Source: Scatosoma sp045650185 (GTDB lineage: Bacteria; Bacillota; Clostridia; Christensenellales; Borkfalkiaceae). Taken from it: a DNA stretch of 64,000 nucleotides. Numbering within the stretch: position 1 is the stretch's first letter; every line of letters begins with the position of its first letter. The translations under genes were made by a program, and so were the position numbers. Positions 57,212 through 64,000 of the stretch are shown here, in pieces. The notes under the pieces are model-generated. The model was not told the DNA's origin, made no database searches, and saw only the letters and a program-made list of their open reading frames with translations. The DNA lies in assembly GCA_045650185.1 (NCBI GenBank), contig JAZRQY010000006.1, positions 1 to 64,000 on the forward strand, written 5' to 3'.

Positions 57212-58246
57212 TTAGTCCGTTCTTACCACCAAACGAGGCAACACTCGTCGCATCACCGATGCGCGGTGGGCATCCCGTTCTGCCTCACTTGCGCCGAAGA
57301 GGTCGTGTTCGACGCAGAAGGAATACGGGCGCATATCGTCGATGAACAGGTCAAGCGCGTACGGCTCGTCGTCCGTCAGCTTGAAAAAACCAAGCGCCAC
57401 GCCAAGCTTTACCTGCGTCAACATATCCATCATCTCCGAAAAGCGTAAATATCCGCAATTCGTCAAAATTCCGTAGGCGCGAAGACATTCGTCCTTCAGT
57501 CGATAGCCTTCTTCCGCCAACATTTTCTTGCGTTCGACTTGCTCGGCTTTGGCGATTTCCATCGTCGCCGTTTCCATGTACCGCAGGATTTCATATTCCG
57601 AAAACCCCAGCGTTTTATCGTTGCTGATTTGGTATCGGTAGCCCTCAGATGCCGTGCCTTCCCCGAACATTCCGCGTACGGTCAAGCCACATTCGCTCCA
57701 TTTTTCAACCAACGCGCGAATGCCGCCGCAACGCTCCAATCCCGGCAAAAACATCATCACCGACGCGCGCAAGCCCGTACCGACGTTGGAAGGACAAGCG
57801 GTCAAAAAGCCGAGCTTTTTGTCGTAGGCAAAATGCAGTTGTTCCCCTAAACCGTCGTCCAGCGAACACACCCTCTCGTAGGCGTCGTCCAAACGGAATC
57901 CGCTGACGATGTACTGTTCCCTCAAATGATCTTCCTCGTTGACCATCACGGACACTTCGCCGTCCTCGGAAACGAACGCCGTGCCCCCGCGCTTACCTGC
58001 AACCAATGCAGGGCTAATCAAGTGCTGTTCTTGCAAAAGCATCGCCTTCGCCTTGCCGATGGCGCGGACGTCGTATTCTATCCAGCCGCTGTCCAGCCGA
58101 GCCAAGGCGTTGCGGGTCAACACGACGATTTCCTCCGCCTGTTCCCTTGAAAGTTTCGTAGGAAATGGATACGCCTGCAAGTTCCTCGCCAAGCGCATAC
58201 GGGTAGAGATGACCGTCGTTGTCAATTCAGATTTTTTACGCCTCAT
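57212..58246 (-). CDS. mcsB: Protein-arginine kinase McsB
   Basis: 344 residues of the ATP:guanido phosphotransferase fold: STRMRLARNLQAYPFP (about 14-29), VMVNEEDHLREQ (about 104-115), ACPSNVGTGLRASV (about 150-163). It phosphorylates arginine on misfolded proteins to direct them to ClpC. The ATG overlaps the mcsA stop region; the ribosome binding site is GGCAGGTATGGA. Confidence 0.94.
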   Translation of the reverse strand: MRRKKSELTTTVISTRMRLARNLQAYPFPTKLSREQAEEIVVLTRNALARLDSGWIEYDVRAIGKAKAMLLQEQHLISPALVAGKRGGTAFVSEDGEVSVMVNEEDHLREQYIVSGFRLDDAYERVCSLDDGLGEQLHFAYDKKLGFLTACPSNVGTGLRASVMMFLPGLERCGGIRALVEKWSECGLTVRGMFGEGTASEGYRYQISNDKTLGFSEYEILRYMETATMEIAKAEQVERKKMLAEEGYRLKDECLRAYGILTNCGYLRFSEMMDMLTQVKLGVALGFFKLTDDEPYALDLFIDDMRPYSFCVEHDLFGASEAERDAHRASVMRRVLPRLVVRTD

Positions 58247-58713
58247 CTTTCCATACCTGCCTTTGCGCCGCCCCTATCCAACTCGTCTATTTTTTCTAAG
58301 TACGCCTTTGCGCGAAGGGAATCCCCCACTTTTTCATAATGGAAGGCAAGCGCTTGCAATTCCTTTCTACGATTACTGCGTTGCGCGCCCTCGCCGTCCA
58401 CGGCGCACTTTCCACGGTGTACGTCCGAGGCGTTTTGTTGCATGCGAATCACCATCGGTATGGTCAGCACCCCGAGCGTATGATAACATTTCGCACAGCC
58501 AACCAAAGCCGTCTTTTTCACTTCGTCAGCCTTTGCGCCGCAATAGGGACAAACCTCGTACGTCTTCCCATCCTCGTGCCCGTCCGAGCCAACCGACAGA
58601 AATTTGTTTTCGTAACAGGTAAGGCAATAATGCTCGACCTCAATTCCGCCACGCACCTTTCTTTCGTAAGACACGGCAGGATGATTCTTTTTACACGCAA
58701 AACACAACCGCAT
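58243..58713 (-). CDS. mcsA: McsA, zinc-binding activator of McsB
   Basis: 156 residues: four CxxC pairs (CFACKK at 4, CLTC at about 34, CPYC at about 55, CAKC at about 73) that bind zinc, and a C-terminal UVR-like helix pair (about 115-150, NRRKELQALAFHYEK). It activates McsB. In many Firmicutes ctsR precedes it; here the gene in that place is a membrane-anchored XRE regulator (58749-59396), and no CtsR box is seen. Confidence 0.93.
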   Translation of the reverse strand: MRLCFACKKNHPAVSYERKVRGGIEVEHYCLTCYENKFLSVGSDGHEDGKTYEVCPYCGAKADEVKKTALVGCAKCYHTLGVLTIPMVIRMQQNASDVHRGKCAVDGEGAQRSNRRKELQALAFHYEKVGDSLRAKAYLEKIDELDRGGAKAGMER

Positions 58714-58748
58714 CTAAGAATTACTCCCACATCAATTTTTCTAGTTAA

Positions 58749-59396
58749 TTATTCCTCGCAATTCTTCGCCGACTGCTTTTTCTCCCTTTTGCGGAAGAGT
58801 GAGTAGCGGAAAAACGCCCACAATACCTCCAACACTTGGAGAGGCGCGCCAAGCAAGAATACCAGCCACACCGAACCGCCCAGCGAAAGGATGAACAACA
58901 TCACGCTGAATACGGACAAGAGCGTCGTCCATATGGTAGCGGAAACGGAAATGAACTGCAACAGCTTATATTTCCAAACGGACGACAACACGATGAGCAG
59001 GATAGCGTTCACAGGCAACGCAAAAATAAACGTCGTCCAAATCGCCCCTTCTACCTTCAGCATCGACAGAAGCACAAACACGCAGGTCGCCACCAGCCAG
59101 ACGATACCGCTGGACAAGCCCATAATCATGGCGTGCAACCCGACGTTTCGACGAGAAAGGGATTGTTTTGTCTGCTCCTCTGCCACCAGCTCGTTGACCG
59201 TAATCCCAAAGATTTCGGCAAGCTGTACAAGCACGTAAATATCAGGAACGCCACCGCCCGATTCCCACTTCGACACCGACTTGTTCGAATAGTTAATGCG
59301 TTCGGCAAGCTCTGCCTGCGTCAGTCCTATGGACTTTCTATACGCCATAATGTTATAGCCGATTCGTTTGTTTAACAATAAGGTATTTTCTTCCAT
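58749..59396 (-). CDS. XRE-family regulator with four transmembrane segments
   Basis: 215 residues. Residues 15-70 are an HTH_XRE domain: YRKSIGLTQAELAERINYSNKSVSKWESGGGVPDIYVL. Then four hydrophobic helices (about 93-112, 120-140, 145-165, 170-190) and a basic tail. This layout is known in clostridial HTH membrane sensors. Promoter TTGACG-17-TATTAT is followed six bases on by the ATG without a ribosome binding site. It stands where ctsR is usually found relative to mcsA, so it may regulate that operon or only be a neighbour. Confidence 0.87.
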   Translation of the reverse strand: MEENTLLLNKRIGYNIMAYRKSIGLTQAELAERINYSNKSVSKWESGGGVPDIYVLVQLAEIFGITVNELVAEEQTKQSLSRRNVGLHAMIMGLSSGIVWLVATCVFVLLSMLKVEGAIWTTFIFALPVNAILLIVLSSVWKYKLLQFISVSATIWTTLLSVFSVMLFILSLGGSVWLVFLLGAPLQVLEVLWAFFRYSLFRKREKKQSAKNCEE

Positions 59397-59402
59397 GCTA
59401 TT

Positions 59403-59431
59403 ATAATAGCATACTTTTCCCCCCTCGTCAA
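59403..59431 (-). promoter_or_regulatory. Promoter of the membrane HTH gene, near-leaderless
   Basis: Minus strand: TTGACG (59426-59431), 17 bp, TATTAT (59403-59408), inside the perfect 14-bp palindrome GCTATTATAATAGC (59397-59410) that touches the ATG. Transcription would start at about the initiation codon. The palindrome could be an autoregulatory operator. Confidence 0.65.
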
Positions 59432-59520
59432 GAGTTCTATCCGCTTTTTTCAGCCTTTTTTGTCAAAGACATAGCCTTGCTATGTCCCCCCCCACACGCA
59501 AGCGTTCGTTTCACGCAACA

Positions 59521-59550
59521 AAAAAACGACGGGAAAATCCGTCGTTTTTT
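59521..59550. terminator. Terminator of the trpS-proS unit
   Basis: AAAAAACGACGG-GAAAAT-CCGTCGTTTTTT: 12-bp stem with T6, bidirectional in form. It ends about 20 bases past the proS stop. A smaller GACATAG-CCTTG-CTATGTC hairpin followed by C8 lies downstream (59468-59493). Confidence 0.85.
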
Positions 59551-59570
59551 GAATTCTTTGAAATTGTCGA

Positions 59571-61001
59571 TTAGTACGCTCTTGCGTAGATGATAACGTG
59601 CTTTGCTTCCTTACCGCAAACCGCGCATTTTTCTGCGCTTTCGCCTTCGGCGAATACACGAGCCGTCGCCGCCGTTTCCGCCTTGATTTTATCCTCGCAA
59701 TCACGACAGCCGCACCAGCCAGCCTTCACGAAGTTGCCTGCCTCAACGCCTGCCAAAATCCCTGCCATATCTTCCGCATAGACAATACGGCTGTCACGGT
59801 GAGCACGCGCCTTTTCCAGCATATTGCCCTGAATTTGCGCCAATACCTCTTTCACGCTTGCAACGGCATTTTCACGAGCCACTTCACTCTTTTCCAAGGT
59901 ATCACGGCGAGCAAACAACATCTTGCCTGCCTCGATATCACGAGGACCCATTTCAATACGCAGGGGAACACCCTTCATTTCCCATTCGTTGAACTTCCAA
60001 CCGGGGCTGTTGTCGGTGTTGTCGAGTACGACGCGGACACCTGCCGCCGCAAGCTCTGCACGCAACTCCTCGCAAGCCTCGTTCACCCCAGGCTTTCTTG
60101 CCGCGATAGGTACGATAACGACCTGCGTGGGCGCAACGACAGGGGGAAGCACCAAGCCACGCGCATCGCCGTGCGTCATAATAACCGCACCAATGAGTCG
60201 CGTGGAAACACCCCAAGAGGTGGTGTACGCATGTTCCAGAACGCCCTCTTGACCAAGGAAATCAATCTCGAACGCCTTTGCAAAGTTCTGACCCATGTAA
60301 TGGGAAGTACCCGACTGCAAGCTCTTACCGTCGTGCATCATCGCTTCCATCGTATAGGTAGCCACCGCGCCTGCGAATTTTTCCTTCTCTGTCTTTCTGC
60401 CGGTAATCACGGGGATAGCAAGGCAGTTTTCCATAAACTGCTTATAGATTTCGAGCATCGCCAGCGTTTCTGCCTGCGCCTCTTCTGCCGTGGAATGAGC
60501 AGTATGCCCCTCCTGCCACAAGAATTCGCTCGTTCTAAGGAACGGACGAGTCGTCTTTTCCCAACGCATAACGTTGCACCATTGATTGACCTTCATAGGC
60601 AAATCACGATAGGATTGTACCCACTTACCCATCATCGTACCGATAATCGTTTCGGAAGTAGGACGGATTGCCAAGGGCTCGGCGAGTTCCTCGCCGCCTG
60701 CGTGCGTTACCACCGCTACTTCGGGCGCAAAGCCCTCTACGTGCTCTGCCTCCTTGGTGAAGAAACTCATAGGAATCAAGAGAGGGAAGTACGCATTCTG
60801 CACCCCCTGCTGTTTAAAGCGAGCATCCAATTCCTTTTGAATATTCTCCCAGATTGCATAGCCGTAAGGACGAATAACCATCGTGCCCTTGACGGGGCCG
60901 TAATCGACCAGTTTCGTCTTCAAAACGACGTCAGTATACCACTGCGGAAAGTCATTTTCGATGTCCGCAATTTGTTCTACAAATTGATTTTCCTTTGCCA
61001 T
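59571..61001 (-). CDS. proS: Prolyl-tRNA synthetase, archaeal/eukaryotic-like (type 3)
   Basis: 476 residues, without the editing insertion of the bacterial ProRS. Class II motifs: motif 2 around RWEKTTRPFLRTSEFLWQEGH (about 144-164), motif 3 TSWGVSTRLIGAVIMTHGD, and the C-terminal zinc-like CGCRDCEDKIKAE. Prolyl-tRNA synthetases of this type occur in a subset of Firmicutes and other bacteria. It is the last gene of trpS-mod-mutarotase-proS. Confidence 0.96.
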   Translation of the reverse strand: MAKENQFVEQIADIENDFPQWYTDVVLKTKLVDYGPVKGTMVIRPYGYAIWENIQKELDARFKQQGVQNAYFPLLIPMSFFTKEAEHVEGFAPEVAVVTHAGGEELAEPLAIRPTSETIIGTMMGKWVQSYRDLPMKVNQWCNVMRWEKTTRPFLRTSEFLWQEGHTAHSTAEEAQAETLAMLEIYKQFMENCLAIPVITGRKTEKEKFAGAVATYTMEAMMHDGKSLQSGTSHYMGQNFAKAFEIDFLGQEGVLEHAYTTSWGVSTRLIGAVIMTHGDARGLVLPPVVAPTQVVIVPIAARKPGVNEACEELRAELAAAGVRVVLDNTDNSPGWKFNEWEMKGVPLRIEMGPRDIEAGKMLFARRDTLEKSEVARENAVASVKEVLAQIQGNMLEKARAHRDSRIVYAEDMAGILAGVEAGNFVKAGWCGCRDCEDKIKAETAATARVFAEGESAEKCAVCGKEAKHVIIYARAY

Positions 61002-61030
61002 ATCTTTAACCTCTTTTAGAATTGCCTTTT

Positions 61031-61894
61031 TTATTTTTCGATGATATCAAAATATTCAATCTCGTGATAAGCCGTTGTCTCGCCTTTAGGGGGAATTGCA
61101 ATCAAGCCCTTCTTTTCGGAAATTTCCGTAGGCTCTTTTCCGTCGTCGTCGGGAAGGTTTTGCCAAGGCTCGATACACACCATGCGGCTGTCCGCAGGAT
61201 GCCACAACAGCAAGTTGTCAAAGCCCGGATAAGAAACTCTTGCCACCGCCTCGCCGCCACGGCGTTTCAGCCATACGGTGCGAGAGTTCACGTCCGCAAG
61301 AATAATCGTGTCCGTCTGCATGAACTCTCTATCGAGCGCCAGCGTTTTGCCTGCGCCGAAATCTCTGCCTTCGCCCGTCATTTTACTGGTTTCAGCCGAG
61401 GCGTACAGAGCATAGAAGGTTTCGTCCTTTTCGAACTCTACCTCAAATTCGTCCACTTCGCCGTCCAAGGAGTACGATTCGTGGCTACCAAAGCCGGCAT
61501 ACATCGTTTCTTCCCCTTCATTGACCACTTTATAGAGGACTTTTAACAGATTCCCCGATACCATGTACGTGACGAACAACGAAAAATCAAAGGGATACAC
61601 CGCCTTGGTTTCCTCGTCCGAACGCAGTACAAAGGTGATTTCCTCGCGCGAACAGCCGACCAGAGAAAACTCCTTTTTACGAGCAAATCCGTGTTTAGCG
61701 GCAGGATATTGCACCCCGTTTACCACCACTTCGCAACTGCCTGCGAACGGAAAGAGAATGGGGGCGTGCCCACTCCAACCGCCGTTGTCGTTTTGCCAGA
61801 GCCGTTCCTTGCCGTTATGTACAACGCTGATTAATTCCGCGCCCATAGAGGATACCTTGCAACGTAAGGTCTTTGAACCAAATTCGTAAATCAT
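61031..61894 (-). CDS. Aldose 1-epimerase/mutarotase-like protein
   Basis: 287 residues from the ATG at 61894 (GGGAGG upstream), overlapping the methyltransferase stop (ATGA). Galactose-mutarotase-like fold: GAELISVVHNGKERLWQ (about 19-35), ILFPFAGS (about 46-53), KHGFAR (about 66-71, catalytic His), and CIEPWQNLPD (about 250-259, catalytic Glu). It may interconvert anomers of hexose or hexose-6-phosphate; substrate unknown. The setting between a DNA methylase and proS is unexpected. Confidence 0.87.
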   Translation of the reverse strand: MIYEFGSKTLRCKVSSMGAELISVVHNGKERLWQNDNGGWSGHAPILFPFAGSCEVVVNGVQYPAAKHGFARKKEFSLVGCSREEITFVLRSDEETKAVYPFDFSLFVTYMVSGNLLKVLYKVVNEGEETMYAGFGSHESYSLDGEVDEFEVEFEKDETFYALYASAETSKMTGEGRDFGAGKTLALDREFMQTDTIILADVNSRTVWLKRRGGEAVARVSYPGFDNLLLWHPADSRMVCIEPWQNLPDDDGKEPTEISEKKGLIAIPPKGETTAYHEIEYFDIIEK

Positions 61895-63345
61895 TCCTTT
61901 TCCTCCCAAGCTACCGTATAGAATTCCAAGCTCACCTCTTTGCCTTGCATCGCGTTGCAAAGGCGCTTATAGGCAATCTCGCGGCAAATATTTTCCTCGT
62001 TGCTGGTACACATAATAAACCGTCTTGTACCGCCATCCGCCGCGTTTTGGTCAAGCACCGCATGCCCCGTCGAGGCAGAGCCAGCAAAGAAGTCCAAAAC
62101 GGTAATATCCTTGCGCTGATGATAGCAAAGGAACTGCCTAAGCATCTTCGTCGGCTTTTTACCGCCGTTGAACGCAACGCCGCCCTCGTGGCGAATGTTG
62201 CCAAAGTCTGCCGCAAAATCATAGAAATTGCCGATAGGACGGTATTTCTTACTGGTGCCGGTCGCCATTTCCTTCACACGCTCTAAGGGAACGCCCGAAT
62301 AGAACTGTCCCTGCGTTGCATCCGGCTTTTGCGGTCCGGTAAAGTAGCGGTAGCCAAGCCCGTCCTCGCCGATACCCTCTACTTTGTAGAGCGTACCAAG
62401 ACCGTCAATTTCCTTTCTCGGCTTTAAGTGGGTTTCAAAGTATTTGCCCGAGGCATTGCCCTTGACAACGCTGCCCGAAGCCCAAGTCGCCTTTAAAAAT
62501 CCAAGACAGCCGATGTTCTTTTTCTCTATTTCATAGCTGCCTTTTTTGAAGATTTTCACCTTTCTGCCGCCGATGATTTCCTCGGTGTATTCCCCCGTTT
62601 CACGGATCTCGTAGCAGAACTTATCCAAGGAATATTCCTCGGCAGGCTTGTTCGCCTTGAACTTACGCGCGTTCTTTGCGTAGAACAACACGTATTCGCA
62701 CACCTCTTGGAAGTCCTTCTTCTCGTTCAAGCTCTTGTTGCCATAGCGCACCTGAATATGGTGAATGGACAGCTTGTTCTTTTCGCCGAACACCTTATCG
62801 CACAAGAGTTTCAATGCCGCAAACTCGTTGTCGTCAATCGAAATACAAATCAAGCCGTCCTCTGCCATCAGTTCTTTGGCAAGCGTCAAGCGCTTTGCCA
62901 TAAACGACGACCAGTAGCTGTGGCGATAATCGTCCTCACCTTCGACGTATTTGTCCTTATAGGGAGAGCCGTCCTTACCCTTGTTGTAAGGGGGGTCGAT
63001 ATAGATAAAGTCGATTTTTCCTTCGTAATCGGTTTTGAGAGCCGTCAGCGAGGCAAGATTATCCCCTTCCACAAGCGCGTGCGTGATACCGCCACCGCAA
63101 ACGGAAAGTTCGTCCTCTTTATTGAGGACTGGGGTTTTTGTTGCAAGCAACTCTTCAATCTCCTCACGGTGTTCCTCGTAGACAAGACCGTAGCGACGAA
63201 CACGCAAGTCCGCCTCTAAATCCTCTACGCAAGCAATCAACTTTTCCCGTTCCTCGCTCTTTGCCTCGGCCTTCAAATGCGCCTTGATTAAAGCCAGATT
63301 TTCCAAAAGCTGGGCTTTGTTTTGTTTGGATAAATTTTTACTCAT
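61891..63345 (-). CDS. Orphan type III-like (beta-class) DNA adenine methyltransferase
   Basis: 484 residues from the ATG at 63345. Motif IV DPPYNKGKD (about 119-127) precedes motif I VLDFFAGSAST (about 420-430), the order of beta-class/type III Mod enzymes, so N6-adenine methylation is expected. A target-recognition region (about 230-390) with many charged residues lies between. The N-terminal coiled stretch (about 1-80) is longer than a minimal Mod. No Res or specificity subunit is next to it; trpS is upstream and a mutarotase downstream. Possibly an orphan or regulatory methylase. Confidence 0.87.
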   Translation of the reverse strand: MSKNLSKQNKAQLLENLALIKAHLKAEAKSEEREKLIACVEDLEADLRVRRYGLVYEEHREEIEELLATKTPVLNKEDELSVCGGGITHALVEGDNLASLTALKTDYEGKIDFIYIDPPYNKGKDGSPYKDKYVEGEDDYRHSYWSSFMAKRLTLAKELMAEDGLICISIDDNEFAALKLLCDKVFGEKNKLSIHHIQVRYGNKSLNEKKDFQEVCEYVLFYAKNARKFKANKPAEEYSLDKFCYEIRETGEYTEEIIGGRKVKIFKKGSYEIEKKNIGCLGFLKATWASGSVVKGNASGKYFETHLKPRKEIDGLGTLYKVEGIGEDGLGYRYFTGPQKPDATQGQFYSGVPLERVKEMATGTSKKYRPIGNFYDFAADFGNIRHEGGVAFNGGKKPTKMLRQFLCYHQRKDITVLDFFAGSASTGHAVLDQNAADGGTRRFIMCTSNEENICREIAYKRLCNAMQGKEVSLEFYTVAWEEKE

Positions 63346-63379
63346 TCTATACCTGCCTATGGTATTTCCCTTAACTTGC

Positions 63380-64000
63380 TTATTTTCTATCCGCGAAATA
63401 ATCAATCCGCATCGCCTTCTTCACAGCGTCCAAAGTCTGCGCCGCCCTTGCCTTCGCCTCCTCGCTGCCTGCATACAGCATATCCCATACCGCAGGGATA
63501 TCCTTTGCAAGTTCCTCTCTGCGGGTGCGGATAGGCTCTAAGGTTTCCTGCATCACCGCATTGAGCAGTTTCTTTACCTTCATATCGCCCAAGCCACCAC
63601 GTTCGTAATGCGCCTTCATCTCTTCGAGGTTCGCATATTCAGGTGCGTAAGCGGCAAAATGCTCGTCCTTCGCAAATGCGTCAAGGTAGATGAACGTCGG
63701 GTTGTTCTTCGTATCTCCGGGGTCGGAAACGCGCAGGTGGTTGGGGTCGGTAAACATACCCATTACCTTGCGTTTAATCTCGTCCGCGCTGTCCGAGAGG
63801 TAGATACAATTGCCCAAGGATTTGCTCATCTTCGCCATACCGTCCGTACCGGGCAAGCGCAAACAGGACTTGTTTTCAGGCAATACAGCCTTCGGCTCTA
63901 TCAGCGTTTCGCCGTACAAGCCGTTAAAGCTTCTGACGATTTCGCGCGCCTGCTCCAACATCGGCAACTGGTCCTCGCCTACGGGCACGGTATCCGCCAT
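63380..64000 (-). CDS. trpS: Tryptophanyl-tRNA synthetase, C-terminal part (truncated by window edge)
   Basis: The C-terminal 206 residues of a class I synthetase; the start lies outside the window beyond 64000. Visible: TVPVGEDQLPMLEQAREI (near residue 5 of the fragment) and the KMSKS loop (about 57-61), then SDSADEIKRKVMGMFTDPNHLRV and the helical C-terminus ending DYFADRK. A T-box may lie upstream but cannot be seen. Confidence 0.95.
   Translation of the reverse strand: MADTVPVGEDQLPMLEQAREIVRSFNGLYGETLIEPKAVLPENKSCLRLPGTDGMAKMSKSLGNCIYLSDSADEIKRKVMGMFTDPNHLRVSDPGDTKNNPTFIYLDAFAKDEHFAAYAPEYANLEEMKAHYERGGLGDMKVKKLLNAVMQETLEPIRTRREELAKDIPAVWDMLYAGSEEAKARAAQTLDAVKKAMRIDYFADRK

Noticed and set aside
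58714..58748. CtsR or CIRCE operator before mcsA
   Set aside because: No GGTCAAA tandem heptad or CIRCE repeat in these 35 bases.
59468..59486. Terminator at the GACATAG/CTATGTC hairpin
   Set aside because: It lacks a T-run and lies beyond the strong terminator at 59521-59550; it may be a by-product of the C8 tract region.
1..64000. CRISPR arrays, tRNA/rRNA genes, prophage or insertion sequence
   Set aside because: No regularly spaced repeats, no cloverleaf with conserved T-arm in the gaps, and no transposase, integrase or phage structural genes were seen.

Overview
The window looks like a chromosomal segment of a member of the Bacillota, most likely an uncultured Clostridia-type gut lineage. 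The signs are: the rimP-nusA-ylxR-ylxQ-infB-rbfA order; dgt-dnaG-rpoD-trmK-nif3; mcsA-mcsB-clpC; a Phe T-box; cdaA; NrdR; and a PolC-type exonuclease protein. Coding is dense, base composition is moderate, and nearly every gene is on the minus strand. Only a cysteine-desulfurase-like gene (46.2 kb), a small membrane-anchored protein (47.7 kb) and a small HTH regulator (48.4 kb) are on the plus strand. I saw no tRNA, rRNA, CRISPR array or intact transposase. The genus cannot be named from this.

Layout, read in the direction of transcription (high to low coordinates). 64.0-59.5 kb: trpS (its start is outside), an orphan adenine methyltransferase, a mutarotase-like gene and proS, closed by a strong terminator. 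59.4-48.7 kb: a membrane-anchored HTH regulator, then mcsA-mcsB-clpC running into aroC-aroB-aroA-aroE-aroQ-aroK and a short-chain dehydrogenase. 48.6-45.2 kb: a small accessory island of short genes, a DUF3343/cysteine-desulfurase divergent pair and nth. 45.2-38.1 kb: two small helical proteins, mscL, then a T-box-controlled pheS-pheT-truB-ribF operon. 38.1-31.2 kb: nfo, an M24 peptidase, efp, dtd, an acyltransferase pair, a family 8 glycosyltransferase and a DegV protein. 31.1-12.2 kb: a long tightly packed run, dgt-dnaG-rpoD-trmK-nif3-zinc ribbon-alr-membrane protein-rsmD-coaD-DAHP synthase-pheA-patatin-rarA-nrdR-ispG-PolC-like exonuclease, ending in a TIR-like gene and two methyltransferases. 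12.1-4.1 kb: the nusA/infB operon ending in nrnA and comEC. 3.8-0 kb: holA, then cdaA, a tiny CdaR-like membrane peptide and aspartate kinase.

The most unusual structure is a pair of elements of almost equal size (3824-4105, 282 bp; 38148-38427, 280 bp). Each sits just past the last gene of an operon (comEC, ribF). Each is bounded by a 28-bp inverted repeat with one mismatch. The two repeats differ from each other in the middle but share their ends, and the interiors share sequence blocks and hairpins whose stems differ by compensating changes. In the second element one arm is the last five codons and stop of ribF. This looks like a family of structured RNA or non-autonomous mobile elements whose arms are matched within each copy.

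Other points of note: a 34-residue CdaR-like transmembrane peptide replacing full-length CdaR; a PolC-like protein reduced to OB and exonuclease parts; a TIR-methyltransferase-methyltransferase cassette; a ComEC without its beta-lactamase-like domain; and promoters placed so that transcription should start at or next to the initiation codon.
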